Source of the DNA: Pantoea allii
GTDB lineage: Bacteria; Pseudomonadota; Gammaproteobacteria; Enterobacterales; Enterobacteriaceae
DNA: 44,231 nt
Reading direction: 5' to 3'
Assembly: GCF_002307475.1 (NCBI RefSeq)
Contig: NZ_NTMH01000026.1
Span: forward strand, 1 to 44,231
Below are positions 37,452 through 44,231 of this stretch, piece by piece; position 1 is the stretch's first letter, and the number at the start of each line of letters is the position of its first letter. The translations under genes and the position numbers were made by a program. The notes below the pieces were generated by a model, which was given only the letters and a program-made list of their open reading frames with translations, did not search any database and was not told where the DNA came from.

Positions 37452-37685
37452 GTGGAACAGTCAGCAGTGGTGCGCTTACCGGATGACACCTTTACGCGTG
37501 AGGAAGCCAACGCAGTCGCCGCGCAGTACACCAACGTCGCTATTGAGGACGATCAGGTAACGCACTTCCGCCTGGTCGTGCGTAAAGACGGGCAGGTGGT
37601 CTGGCGCGCGTGGAATTTTGAGGCAAATGCGGGTTACTGGCTCAACCGTTATATCGGTGAGTACGGCATCCGCAAAACGCAGTAA
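37452..37685 (+). CDS. DUF905 family protein
   Basis: A 77-residue protein. The GTG at 37452 is chosen because GAGGAG is six bases upstream and the product then has the usual DUF905 length; the frame is open further left but not conserved in style. The core [49 protein letters not shown] is the DUF905 signature found beside the ParB-like and psi genes in F-like leading regions. Function unknown. A hairpin at 37698-37726 follows. Confidence 0.85.
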   Translation: MEQSAVVRLPDDTFTREEANAVAAQYTNVAIEDDQVTHFRLVVRKDGQVVWRAWNFEANAGYWLNRYIGEYGIRKTQ

Positions 37686-37697
37686 GCAGTGAAAGGT

Positions 37698-37726
37698 GCC
37701 CTGCCGGAGCACGGACTCCGCAGGGC
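37698..37726 (+). terminator. Hairpin between DUF905 and ParB-like genes
   Basis: GCCCTGCCGGAG, six-base loop, CTCCGCAGGGC with one bulged base. No T-run follows, so it may attenuate or process the transcript rather than end it. Confidence 0.5.
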
Positions 37727-37758
37727 GTGACAGTCATTAAACGAATGAGGTATCAACG

Positions 37759-39822
37759 ATGTCAGTAACAGATGTTAAAGCAAAAGCAGTCAAAAACACC
37801 AGAGCCAAAAAAGTAACCGCTGATGAACAGGCGGCGGTCAGCGCGGCGCTGGAAGCCGCACCACTGGAGCACGCGCCCCTGTCGGCGTTTGTGGTGTCGC
37901 CGCTCAATGCGCGTACCATCCCGTATTCTGCTGAGAGCGTGGAGAGCCTGGCGACCACCATTAAGTCGGTCGGCCTGTTGCAGAATCTGGTCGCCCACGC
38001 GCTCCCTGACGGGCAACTGGCGGTGGCCGCAGGCGGCAGACGCCTCACCGCCCTGAACCTCCTGTGCTCACAGCAGGTTCTGACGCCCGATCATCCGGTG
38101 CCGTTCAAGCGCGTGACCGAAGACATGGCAGCGCTCGTCTCTTACGTCGAAAACGCCCAGCGCAGCGACATGCACGCGGCAGAGCAGATAGCCAGCTTCG
38201 GGACGATGGCGGCGCAGGGGAAAACCGTCGAGCAGATTGGCGCGGAGGCGGGTTACAGTACCCGCCACGTCCAGCGCATGCTCAAACTCGCGAACCTCGC
38301 GCCGTCACTCCTTAAGCTGCTGGCAGACGATCACCTGACCGTTGAACAGTGTCAGGTGCTCTGCCTGGAGGACGATCAGGAACGTCAGGTGAGCGTCTAC
38401 GAGTCGGTGAAAGCGGGCTGGCCTGAACTGCCGCTCGCCATGCTGAAAAAGCAGATCACCGACAAAGAAATTTCCGTCACAGATGATCGTTTCCTGTTCG
38501 TGGGCCGTGAGGCCTACGAGAACGCAGGCGGCGTGGTACGTGAAGACCTGTTCAGCCAGCAGGACGGCGAAGGAACGGCAGACACCGTTCTGCTGGAAAA
38601 ACTGACCGTGCAGAAGCTGGAGGCGATGGCGCAGGAAATTCAGGCGCAGGAGGGCTGGAAGTGGAGCATGGGCCGGATGAGATCGCTGTGGCCGCACGGG
38701 GATGGTATGGAATACCGCCTGACGGACGCGCCGGAGCCGGTTTACATCAGTGACGAAGAACAGCGCCTGACCGCGCTGTATGAGAAAGGCAACGAGTGCG
38801 CGGAGGCCGGCGACGATGACGGCTACAGCGATGCCGAGAGGGAGTGGGAAGCCATTGAAAAAGCCGCGCAGATCCGCGCGTGGACGCCGGAGTTTCGCGC
38901 AACGTCAGGCGTTGTGGTGGGCTTTGACGGTTACGGCGATCTCTGCGTACAGCGCGGCGTGATCCGCCTGTCGGATATCGAGACGGTGGAACCGGAAGAA
39001 AGCCGCGACACGGAGCAGCCACAGGAGCCGCAGGAGAGCACCGCCGAAACATCCGTTGCCAGTCGCTTTGAGTATCAGTCACCGCCGGATGAGGCCGAGG
39101 GGATCAGCCTGCCGCTGCTCACGAAAATGTCCTCCGAGCGCACCCTTGCCGTGCAGGCCGCGCTGATGCAGCAGCAGAAAAAAGCCATTGCCCTGCTGAC
39201 CTGGCAACTCTGCCGGAGCGTGTTCACTGCCGGTTATTTCCGCAGCAGACCGTTCCGGATCAGCCTGACCGAGTCACATTCCACCCTGACGGGGAATGCC
39301 CCTTCCGGCAAGGACGGGGCCGCCTTTCTGGCGCTCACGGTGGAGCGCAAAAGGCTGGAAGCGCTGTTACCGAAGGGCTGGGGTGAAGACCTCACCGCGT
39401 TTTTCTCGCTGAACGGCGAAACGCTCATGGCCCTGTTGACCTTCTGTGTCGCCTGCTCGGTGGACGGCGTCCAGACCCGCGAATGCGGCCACACCTCGCG
39501 CAGTAACCTGATTGAACTGGAGGCCGCGCTGGGCTTCAACCTGCGCGACTGGTGGAACCCGACAAAAGCCGGATTGTTCGCTGACCTGAAACACGCCCAG
39601 ATTATCGATGCCCTGAACGAGGCCGGACTCACGGGTGCGGCGCGGGATGCAGAGAAGATGAAGAAGGGCGACGCCGCCGAACTGGCTGAAAACAGAATGC
39701 GCGACACGCGCTGGGTGCCTGCCTGGATGAAGGGGCCGGAGCCGGAAAAGGCCACTGACGACGCCGCTGCCAGCGGGGCTGACAGCGACACGGACAACAC
39801 CGATCCCGCTCACGCGGCCTGA
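37759..39822 (+). CDS. ParB/RepB/Spo0J-like leading-region protein
   Basis: A 687-residue protein with a ParB N-terminal domain: SAFVVSPLNARTIPYSAESVESLATTIKSVGLLQNLVAH, the GGRR motif (92-95) and ENAQR (131-135), which form the CTP-binding pocket in ParB. A helix-turn-helix (about 158-185, KTVEQIGAEAGYSTRHVQRML) follows. The remaining 450 residues are a large region without a recognised domain, acidic around 260-430. Proteins of this type lie before psiB in F-like leading regions and are not partner proteins of a ParA here; no parA or parS array is seen. GAGG is eight bases before the ATG. Role unknown. Confidence 0.88.
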   Translation: MSVTDVKAKAVKNTRAKKVTADEQAAVSAALEAAPLEHAPLSAFVVSPLNARTIPYSAESVESLATTIKSVGLLQNLVAHALPDGQLAVAAGGRRLTALNLLCSQQVLTPDHPVPFKRVTEDMAALVSYVENAQRSDMHAAEQIASFGTMAAQGKTVEQIGAEAGYSTRHVQRMLKLANLAPSLLKLLADDHLTVEQCQVLCLEDDQERQVSVYESVKAGWPELPLAMLKKQITDKEISVTDDRFLFVGREAYENAGGVVREDLFSQQDGEGTADTVLLEKLTVQKLEAMAQEIQAQEGWKWSMGRMRSLWPHGDGMEYRLTDAPEPVYISDEEQRLTALYEKGNECAEAGDDDGYSDAEREWEAIEKAAQIRAWTPEFRATSGVVVGFDGYGDLCVQRGVIRLSDIETVEPEESRDTEQPQEPQESTAETSVASRFEYQSPPDEAEGISLPLLTKMSSERTLAVQAALMQQQKKAIALLTWQLCRSVFTAGYFRSRPFRISLTESHSTLTGNAPSGKDGAAFLALTVERKRLEALLPKGWGEDLTAFFSLNGETLMALLTFCVACSVDGVQTRECGHTSRSNLIELEAALGFNLRDWWNPTKAGLFADLKHAQIIDALNEAGLTGAARDAEKMKKGDAAELAENRMRDTRWVPAWMKGPEPEKATDDAAASGADSDTDNTDPAHAA

Positions 39823-39860
39823 CAGGGAGCGCGGCCCTTCGGGGCCGCATGGAGAACATC

Positions 39861-40298
39861 ATGAAAAATACCGGAATGAACAATCTCAGCATGCTGGCGT
39901 CAATGCATCCCTGTGAGTTTGAAGAGTGGCGTGAACGGGGCGAGGGCGAAAGGCATGTGCTGACCAGCGCCGTGCTTTCCCTCCTGACCGTGCCGCAGGG
40001 CTGGACGGTCAACGGCGAGTACCGGGCTGAATTCGGCGGCCTGTTCCCGGTGCAGTTGCGCTTCGCGCCGCCCGGTGAGGCGTTCTGCCTGTGCGTGTGC
40101 AGCCCCGGCGAAGTCGCCGGAGAGTGGCTTGTGCTGATCGCGTCGGCGGATGGCGGCTGCGTGCGCGACGTCCTCCGGCTGACGCCGTTCGACCCGCCGC
40201 GCATCAGCGCCCTGGTCGCCGCTGCGGCGCAGGCCTGTCTGCTGGAGTACAGCGTCAACGGCCTGGCTGATTACCTGGTACAGGAGGGCAACGCATGA
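39861..40298 (+). CDS. psiB: PsiB, conjugation-related SOS inhibitor
   Basis: A 145-residue protein. The ATG at 39861 has GGAG six bases upstream; an in-frame ATG at 39849 lacks one and lies in a hairpin stem. The middle (WTVNGEYRAEFGGLFPVQLRFAPPGEAFCLCVCSPGE) matches PsiB of F and R plasmids, as does the length. PsiB binds RecA and prevents SOS induction by the single-stranded DNA that enters during conjugation. It overlaps psiA by ATGA and follows the ParB-like gene after a GC hairpin. Confidence 0.93.
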   Translation: MKNTGMNNLSMLASMHPCEFEEWRERGEGERHVLTSAVLSLLTVPQGWTVNGEYRAEFGGLFPVQLRFAPPGEAFCLCVCSPGEVAGEWLVLIASADGGCVRDVLRLTPFDPPRISALVAAAAQACLLEYSVNGLADYLVQEGNA

Positions 40299-40966
40299 TC
40301 CCGAAAAACCGTTCACTGGTGCCGCTGTGCGAGGCGCGGCGCGCGATGCTTCAGGCTGTTGAGTACGTGGAGTGCAGGCGCGAACGTCAGACGCTTCGCG
40401 CTGACTTCCCTTATGCGCAGGCGTTCTTCCGCTTCCTGAAGGGCAGCAAGCGCATCACCCTGCGTGAACTGCGCTTCTTCGATCCCGTTCTGCGCGAGGA
40501 AGAATTACGCGGCCGCAAACGCGAGTGGCTGCGGGCCGTTGACTGGCTCATCGAAAGCGGGGGCTGCGCCACGCACCCGCTGCCGTCGGACGCGGCCCGC
40601 CTGCTCTTTCCGGAAGTCATCTTTCAGTGCGGCGAGCGGCGGCACAGAAAGGCAGAGATGCGCGACGAAAAATACAGCCGCCAGTTTCGCCGCAGGGAGG
40701 CGCTGAAGGCGCGGGCGGTTCAGGCGCTGACGGCGCAGGCTGAAATTGAGCTCGCCTTCCAGACGCCTGCCACGGTCGCCAGCTGGGCGTCAAAGTGGTC
40801 AGACACAGAGGTGAGCGAGAGCGAACTGGTCAGCCAGTTTTACCGCTGGGCCGATCGCTTTCCCTCGATGGCCGGTTTCCGGTCAGAGGAGGCGGGCGAA
40901 GCGGTGCGGGTGCTCGAGCGCTGGATGGTGCCGAACAAGCTCACGCAGGTCAGGGGGGGAGCATGA
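40295..40966 (+). CDS. psiA: PsiA, plasmid SOS inhibition protein A
   Basis: A 223-residue protein similar to F PsiA: FPYAQAFFRFLKGSKRITLRELRFFDPVLREEELRGRKREWLRAVDWLIES, then LFPEVIFQCGERRHRKAEMRDEKYSRQFRRREALK and a helical C-terminal half. PsiA is always linked to psiB; its own activity is unclear. It overlaps psiB and the next small gene by ATGA on both sides, so the three are one translational unit. Confidence 0.92.
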   Translation: MIPKNRSLVPLCEARRAMLQAVEYVECRRERQTLRADFPYAQAFFRFLKGSKRITLRELRFFDPVLREEELRGRKREWLRAVDWLIESGGCATHPLPSDAARLLFPEVIFQCGERRHRKAEMRDEKYSRQFRRREALKARAVQALTAQAEIELAFQTPATVASWASKWSDTEVSESELVSQFYRWADRFPSMAGFRSEEAGEAVRVLERWMVPNKLTQVRGGA

Positions 40967-41190
40967 GCAGAGGCGATTACGTCACCGAACTGAAAACGGC
41001 CCGAAGCCAGCGCCGCAAACTTGCCACCATTCGCGCGAAAATAACCGAAATGGTGTCTGAATGGGACGGCCTTTCCGGGCCGCTGGAGACGGGGACGGAG
41101 CAGCTTCTTAATGCGCTGGACGAGCACATTAAAGCGCTTGATGAGGACATTGAGTACTGGCGCAGCGGCGGTGATTCGGGCGATGAATGA
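40963..41190 (+). CDS. Small coiled-coil protein co-transcribed with psiBA
   Basis: A 75-residue protein beginning MSRGDYVTELKTARSQRRKLATIRAKITEMV, with a GGGGGGAG ribosome-binding site and an ATGA overlap with psiA. The sequence is helical with an acidic C-terminal half (LDEHIKALDEDIEYW), suggesting a short coiled coil. Not recognised. Position implies expression together with the SOS inhibitors early in conjugation. Confidence 0.7.
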   Translation: MSRGDYVTELKTARSQRRKLATIRAKITEMVSEWDGLSGPLETGTEQLLNALDEHIKALDEDIEYWRSGGDSGDE

Positions 41191-41375
41191 CAGGGACGGG
41201 CAGGCTGTTGCCGGAAGGCACAGCAATTGATTGCTGACCCCGCTCAGCCGGGTGGGGTTGTTCAGTGGCTGTGTTAAGGCGGTTTTTTCCGGCCATTTAC
41301 TTTGTATTTTCATCCTTATCACTGTTCGCCTCGGTTTTTTCTCTCCGTCCATTCTCAAAGCAAACCCCTCTGAAG

Positions 41376-41540
41376 CATGGCCCCCTCCGGCTCCTGCCCT
41401 GGCGGGCAGTCGTCAGCCCCACTCCGTCAGGCGGCGATAAAGCAGCCGCCCGTCTCCGCCGAAACGCAAAGGGCCGCGTTTCGGGCCTCCCGGCTAGGGT
41501 CTGATGGCTGAGGTCAAGGGCTGCAACCGGCTGTCGCCGG
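41376..41540 (+). repeat. 165-bp direct repeat, copy 1
   Basis: This segment recurs at 44067-44231 (window end) with no gaps and only about six differences. It contains three hairpins: CTGCCC-TGGC-GGGCAG, AAACGC-N8-GCGTTT and ACCGGC-TGTC-GCCGGT (the last ending just outside). It sits in the noncoding interval 41191-41845, about 300 bases before the next gene. It is a candidate single-stranded-DNA promoter or initiation site; the remainder of the interval shows no gene. Confidence 0.85.
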
Positions 41541-41845
41541 TGGGTTCACCGGGCGCGGGCGCCCTGTAAGGCCGTCACGCCGTTCCGTCGTGCCGCAGGT
41601 GTTCATGCTCATTTCATCCCCGTGCGGCTGTCCTGTTCCGGTTGTTCTGCGCGGAGGGCTGACAGTACCACCGTCAGCTCAGACAAACAGGGGTGAAATG
41701 CACTCAGCCAAAAACTTTTCGCATACCCCCGCAAAAACTTTTTGTCTTCGCCCCTGGTTGTCCTCCCTTTGCCGTTGGCACTTTGCCCTTCGCCGCGCCG
41801 TACCAACCGAAACAGGGTTTCAGCAACCAGGAGAGGAGAACCAGC

Positions 41846-42241
41846 ATGAACACACACAACGTCAAGGTCAAAACCGCCGCAACCGAAACCACCGAAACGC
41901 GGGTTTTACGGACAAACGTCAACGGCCTTCCGTCCGGTGTCGCGCAGACGCTGGCGTTTCTGGGCCATCTGGCAGAGGACGGCATGGAAGAGAGCGAACG
42001 TGCGGAACTGCTGCTCGGTTCGCTGTTAAACCTCGCGGAAGCCCTGCGCGATGCCGTTCCGGACTGGTCAGCCCGTCGCCCACGGCTGCCGTTTCCGCTG
42101 GTTCGGGCGTGGCTGGCAGCGCGTGACGTTGCCCTGTCGCAGTTCGGTGAAATCGGGCAGGGCGCATGGGAATACGCCCTGAACGACCTGCGCACGGAAC
42201 TGGACGCGGGCTTTCACTTCTGGCGCGACAACATCTGGTGA
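41846..42241 (+). CDS. Hypothetical leading-region protein, 131 aa
   Basis: The ATG at 41846 has AGGAG seven bases before it and opens MNTHNVKVKTAATETTETRV. The body is helical (GLPSGVAQTLAFLGHLAEDGMEESERAELLLGSLLNLAEALRDAVPDW) and ends in a Trp-rich segment (FHFWRDNIW). No family is recognised with confidence. It is the first gene after the direct repeat and shares direction and GC-rich codon use with its neighbours. Confidence 0.75.
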   Translation: MNTHNVKVKTAATETTETRVLRTNVNGLPSGVAQTLAFLGHLAEDGMEESERAELLLGSLLNLAEALRDAVPDWSARRPRLPFPLVRAWLAARDVALSQFGEIGQGAWEYALNDLRTELDAGFHFWRDNIW

Positions 42242-42296
42242 TTTTTATGCGCCGCACAGGCGGCGTTAACCCCCAACCACTGACAGGGAGAACTCC

Positions 42297-42707
42297 ATGA
42301 ACCTGATTATCCGTGACGTCCTGACGGGCCTTGATGCCGACAGGCTGAAATGCCGGAATCACCAGGAGGCGGCGTTGATCGCCTCACTGTACGACGGCAG
42401 GCGAGACACCGCCGATGAGGAGCGGCTTTACTGGCAGGGCCGCGAGAAAGCCGCGCTGAAAGCGCCCGTGGAAATTGACGTTCACCGCTTTCACGACGCG
42501 CTGGGCGTGGCGTATCCGCTGAACTGGTCATGCAGTGAAGACGGGGAGTGTGAAACGTTCATGCTGGCCGAGTTTTACTGCGGACAGGTGACCGACATTT
42601 ACGCACGTACCGGCGCACGTTACTTCCGGCTGCGGGATTACAGCAGCCTTGACCACGCGCAGATCATGACGCGCGTTAAGGAGGCCTTTGACCTGAGTCA
42701 GAAATGA
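42297..42707 (+). CDS. Hypothetical leading-region protein, 136 aa
   Basis: A soluble protein with a ribosome-binding site (GGGAG) before the ATG. It opens MNLIIRDVLTGLDADRLKCRN and carries acidic stretches (WSCSEDGECETFMLAEFYCGQ). Four Cys residues are scattered; no motif is recognised. It is followed by a small hairpin (GCAGGC-CTGA-GCCTGC, 42713-42728). Role unknown. Confidence 0.72.
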   Translation: MNLIIRDVLTGLDADRLKCRNHQEAALIASLYDGRRDTADEERLYWQGREKAALKAPVEIDVHRFHDALGVAYPLNWSCSEDGECETFMLAEFYCGQVTDIYARTGARYFRLRDYSSLDHAQIMTRVKEAFDLSQK

Positions 42708-42802
42708 AAAAAGCAGGCCTGAGCCTGCTCTGTCCACGCCGGATGTGTACCCCGCAAAAAGTCGCATCCGGCATCGTAAAACCAACATGGAGAGATAAAC
42801 CC

Positions 42803-42949
42803 ATGCAATTCGACCCGCAAATCGTGTCACACGCGCAGGCATTTGTAAATGCCCGCCGTAACGGGAAACGCGCCCGCGTTCCGGCTATGCAGGTGAGGCA
42901 GTGGCCGTTTTTTATTGCCCTGGTCAACGCTGGCCTCGGCCTCGCGTGA
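42803..42949 (+). CDS. Small basic hypothetical protein, 48 aa
   Basis: A 48-residue protein, MQFDPQIVSHAQAFVNARRN opening, rich in Arg and Lys in the middle and ending in a hydrophobic segment (WPFFIALVNAGLGLA). GGAGAG lies eight bases before the ATG and a strong terminator-like hairpin follows, so a small gene is likely. Function unknown. Confidence 0.6.
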   Translation: MQFDPQIVSHAQAFVNARRNGKRARVPAMQVRQWPFFIALVNAGLGLA

Positions 42950-42957
42950 TGTAAATC

Positions 42958-42984
42958 CGGCCGCCCCCTGCGGGGCGGCCGTTT
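42958..42984 (+). terminator. GC hairpin before the methylase-like gene
   Basis: CGGCCGCCCC, loop, GGGGCGGCCG, then TTT. It is one of a series of GC-rich intergenic hairpins that precede genes throughout this array (35760, 36236, 39825). Confidence 0.65.
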
Positions 42985-42996
42985 AAGGAGTGGTTT

Positions 42997-43833
42997 ATGT
43001 CACAGTTAGATTTTGCCGATTTTTTTAACCAGGCTGAAGACCCTGCGCCCGTGCCGGTTGCCGTTCCCCTGGCGGCTGCGGCTGCGGCCCGCGAGCCGTC
43101 ACCCGCACACCGCATGATGAGCATCGAGACGGCGCGTAAACAGTTCGTGAGCGTGTTCAGGCACACGGCCCGTCACCTGCGCCGCTGGGACGTTTTCAGC
43201 GACTTTATCACGCTGGCGGCGAGTGAACTCGACCTTGCCACGATCCGCGCACCGGAAAGCATGGCGCGCTGCCGCAAAATCTGTGAGCGCTACAGGCCGG
43301 ATGACATCAGCGATCTTCACCGGCTTTTCGGCCTGATGGTGAGCGCCCTGGAAGCGAAGTTTCATGACTTTCTGGGGGCCATTTTCATGGAGCTGGAGCT
43401 GGGCGACGGCAGGCAGGGCCAGTATTTCACGCCGTACTCCGTGCAGTCGCTGATGGCGCGCATGCTCATGCCAGGCGCAGAGGATGCGGTGAGGCGTGAG
43501 GGCTTTTTTACGCTGTCAGAGCCGACCTGCGGCGCGGGTGGCATGGTGGTTGCGGTGGCCGAATGCATGCTTGAGGCAGGGCTGAACCCCTCGGAGCAGA
43601 TGTTTGCCAGTTGTATTGATATTGATCCGGTGGCGGCAGATATGGCGTTTATTCAGCTTTCGCTGCTGGGTATTCCCGCCGAAGTCATCACCGGCAACAC
43701 GCTGACGTTGAAGTTGAACCGCGTGCGTTACACACCGGTCTATTACGCCAATGACTTCGGGGAACGTCTGAAAACGCAACGCAGAATTAACGCGATGATG
43801 GATTTCATGCGCTCCCTGTCAGATGCTGACTGA
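42997..43833 (+). CDS. N6-adenine methylase-like protein lacking motif IV
   Basis: A 278-residue protein with an Ala/Pro-rich N-terminal stretch, then a helical domain and an HsdM-like SAM-binding fold: GQYFTPYSVQSLMARML (141-157), motif I EPTCGAGGMVVAVAE (175-189), an acidic IDIDP (207-211) and ITGNTLTL (231-238). Where adenine methylases have the catalytic N-P-P-Y/F, this protein reads RYTPVYYANDF (about 244-254) and soon ends. It may bind SAM or DNA without methylating, or be an atypical enzyme. Plasmid leading regions often carry such a gene. Confidence 0.8.
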   Translation: MSQLDFADFFNQAEDPAPVPVAVPLAAAAAAREPSPAHRMMSIETARKQFVSVFRHTARHLRRWDVFSDFITLAASELDLATIRAPESMARCRKICERYRPDDISDLHRLFGLMVSALEAKFHDFLGAIFMELELGDGRQGQYFTPYSVQSLMARMLMPGAEDAVRREGFFTLSEPTCGAGGMVVAVAECMLEAGLNPSEQMFASCIDIDPVAADMAFIQLSLLGIPAEVITGNTLTLKLNRVRYTPVYYANDFGERLKTQRRINAMMDFMRSLSDAD

Positions 43834-44066
43834 CGGGCCGGTAAACGCGGGCGGGGTTCATCCCTGCCTGCACCGCCGCATAACCCCCGCGCCCCTGCGG
43901 GGCAGGGAAGAGGCGGTGCTGACGCACCGCGCATCCCCCGTCGCGTTCTGTACCGCCTCCCACTGATGACCGTTATCACCCTGTTGTTTATATGCCGGTG
44001 CCGCTTATGGTGGCCAGTGTGTGGTTGCTGCCTTTACTGAATTAACGTCAACAGCAACAGCCGGAA

Positions 44067-44231
44067 CATGGCCCCCTTCGGCTCCTGCCCTGGCGGGCAG
44101 TCGTCAGCCCCACTCCGACAGGCGGCGGAAAAGCAGCCGCCCGTCTCCGCCGAACCGCAAAGGGCCGCGTTTCGGGCCTCCCGGCTAAGGTCTGATGGCT
44201 GAGGTCAAGGGCTGCAACCGGCTGTCGCCGG
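44067..44231 (+). repeat. 165-bp direct repeat, copy 2 (runs to window end)
   Basis: Matches 41376-41540 at a constant offset of 2691 bases. One of the changed positions weakens the AAACGC/GCGTTT stem (AACCGC here), the other hairpins are kept. The repeat may extend beyond the window. The stretch 43834-44066 has GC dyads but no gene. Confidence 0.85.

Overview
The window looks like part of a large conjugative plasmid from the Enterobacterales. The evidence is psiB-psiA with a ParB-like gene, DUF905, DUF1380 and ArdB/KlcA-type genes on the right, in the order typical of IncF-like leading regions, together with EcoRII restriction-modification genes and enterobacterial IS66, IS30 and IS110 elements. 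No replication initiator, relaxase, transfer gene, tRNA, rRNA or CRISPR array is visible. Genus cannot be settled from the sequence; an Erwiniaceae or Enterobacteriaceae host is plausible.

Region 1 (1-16.0 kb) is built from IS66-family transposons carrying passenger genes. The first tnpA-tnpB-tnpC set (1-2407) is followed by a NIPSNAP protein, an AriR/YmgB-like regulator and a chemoreceptor with its own sigma-28 promoter, and ends at a 22-bp IS66-type terminal repeat (7202-7223). A second repeat (7590-7611) cuts an ardB/klcA gene and opens a block with a membrane protein, two tandem structured-RNA-like domains, an acyltransferase, an autotransporter and a second tnpC-tnpB-tnpA set, ending at 15947-15968. 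The 8-bp flanks at 7224 and 15969 are reverse complements, and joining them restores a plasmid leader that survives intact elsewhere. This points to an inversion between the two tnpABC copies.

Region 2 (16.0-27.0 kb) holds a broken IS30, a chaperone-usher operon of the FGL type (chaperone, usher, two subunits), a divergent LysR regulator, and a second autotransporter. The second autotransporter is in inverted orientation relative to the first, with a nearly identical C-terminal half but a different passenger. It is followed by a remnant of the same acyltransferase and another IS66 terminus. Short IS66 tnpC tails flank the fimbrial block.

Region 3 (27.1-35.0 kb) is a defence island: an IS110 transposase, a two-gene Gabija-like system (OLD-family ATPase-TOPRIM protein and UvrD-like helicase) and an EcoRII restriction endonuclease and cytosine methyltransferase in convergent orientation. 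Region 4 (35.0-44.2 kb) is the plasmid leading-region array: an ardB/klcA pseudogene, two DUF1380 genes, DUF905, a ParB-like protein, psiB, psiA, several small unknown genes and an adenine-methylase-like protein that lacks a recognisable catalytic motif, with GC hairpins between genes and a 165-bp direct repeat. Restriction, abortive-type defence, anti-restriction and SOS-inhibition genes therefore sit side by side with surface adhesins and a chemoreceptor.
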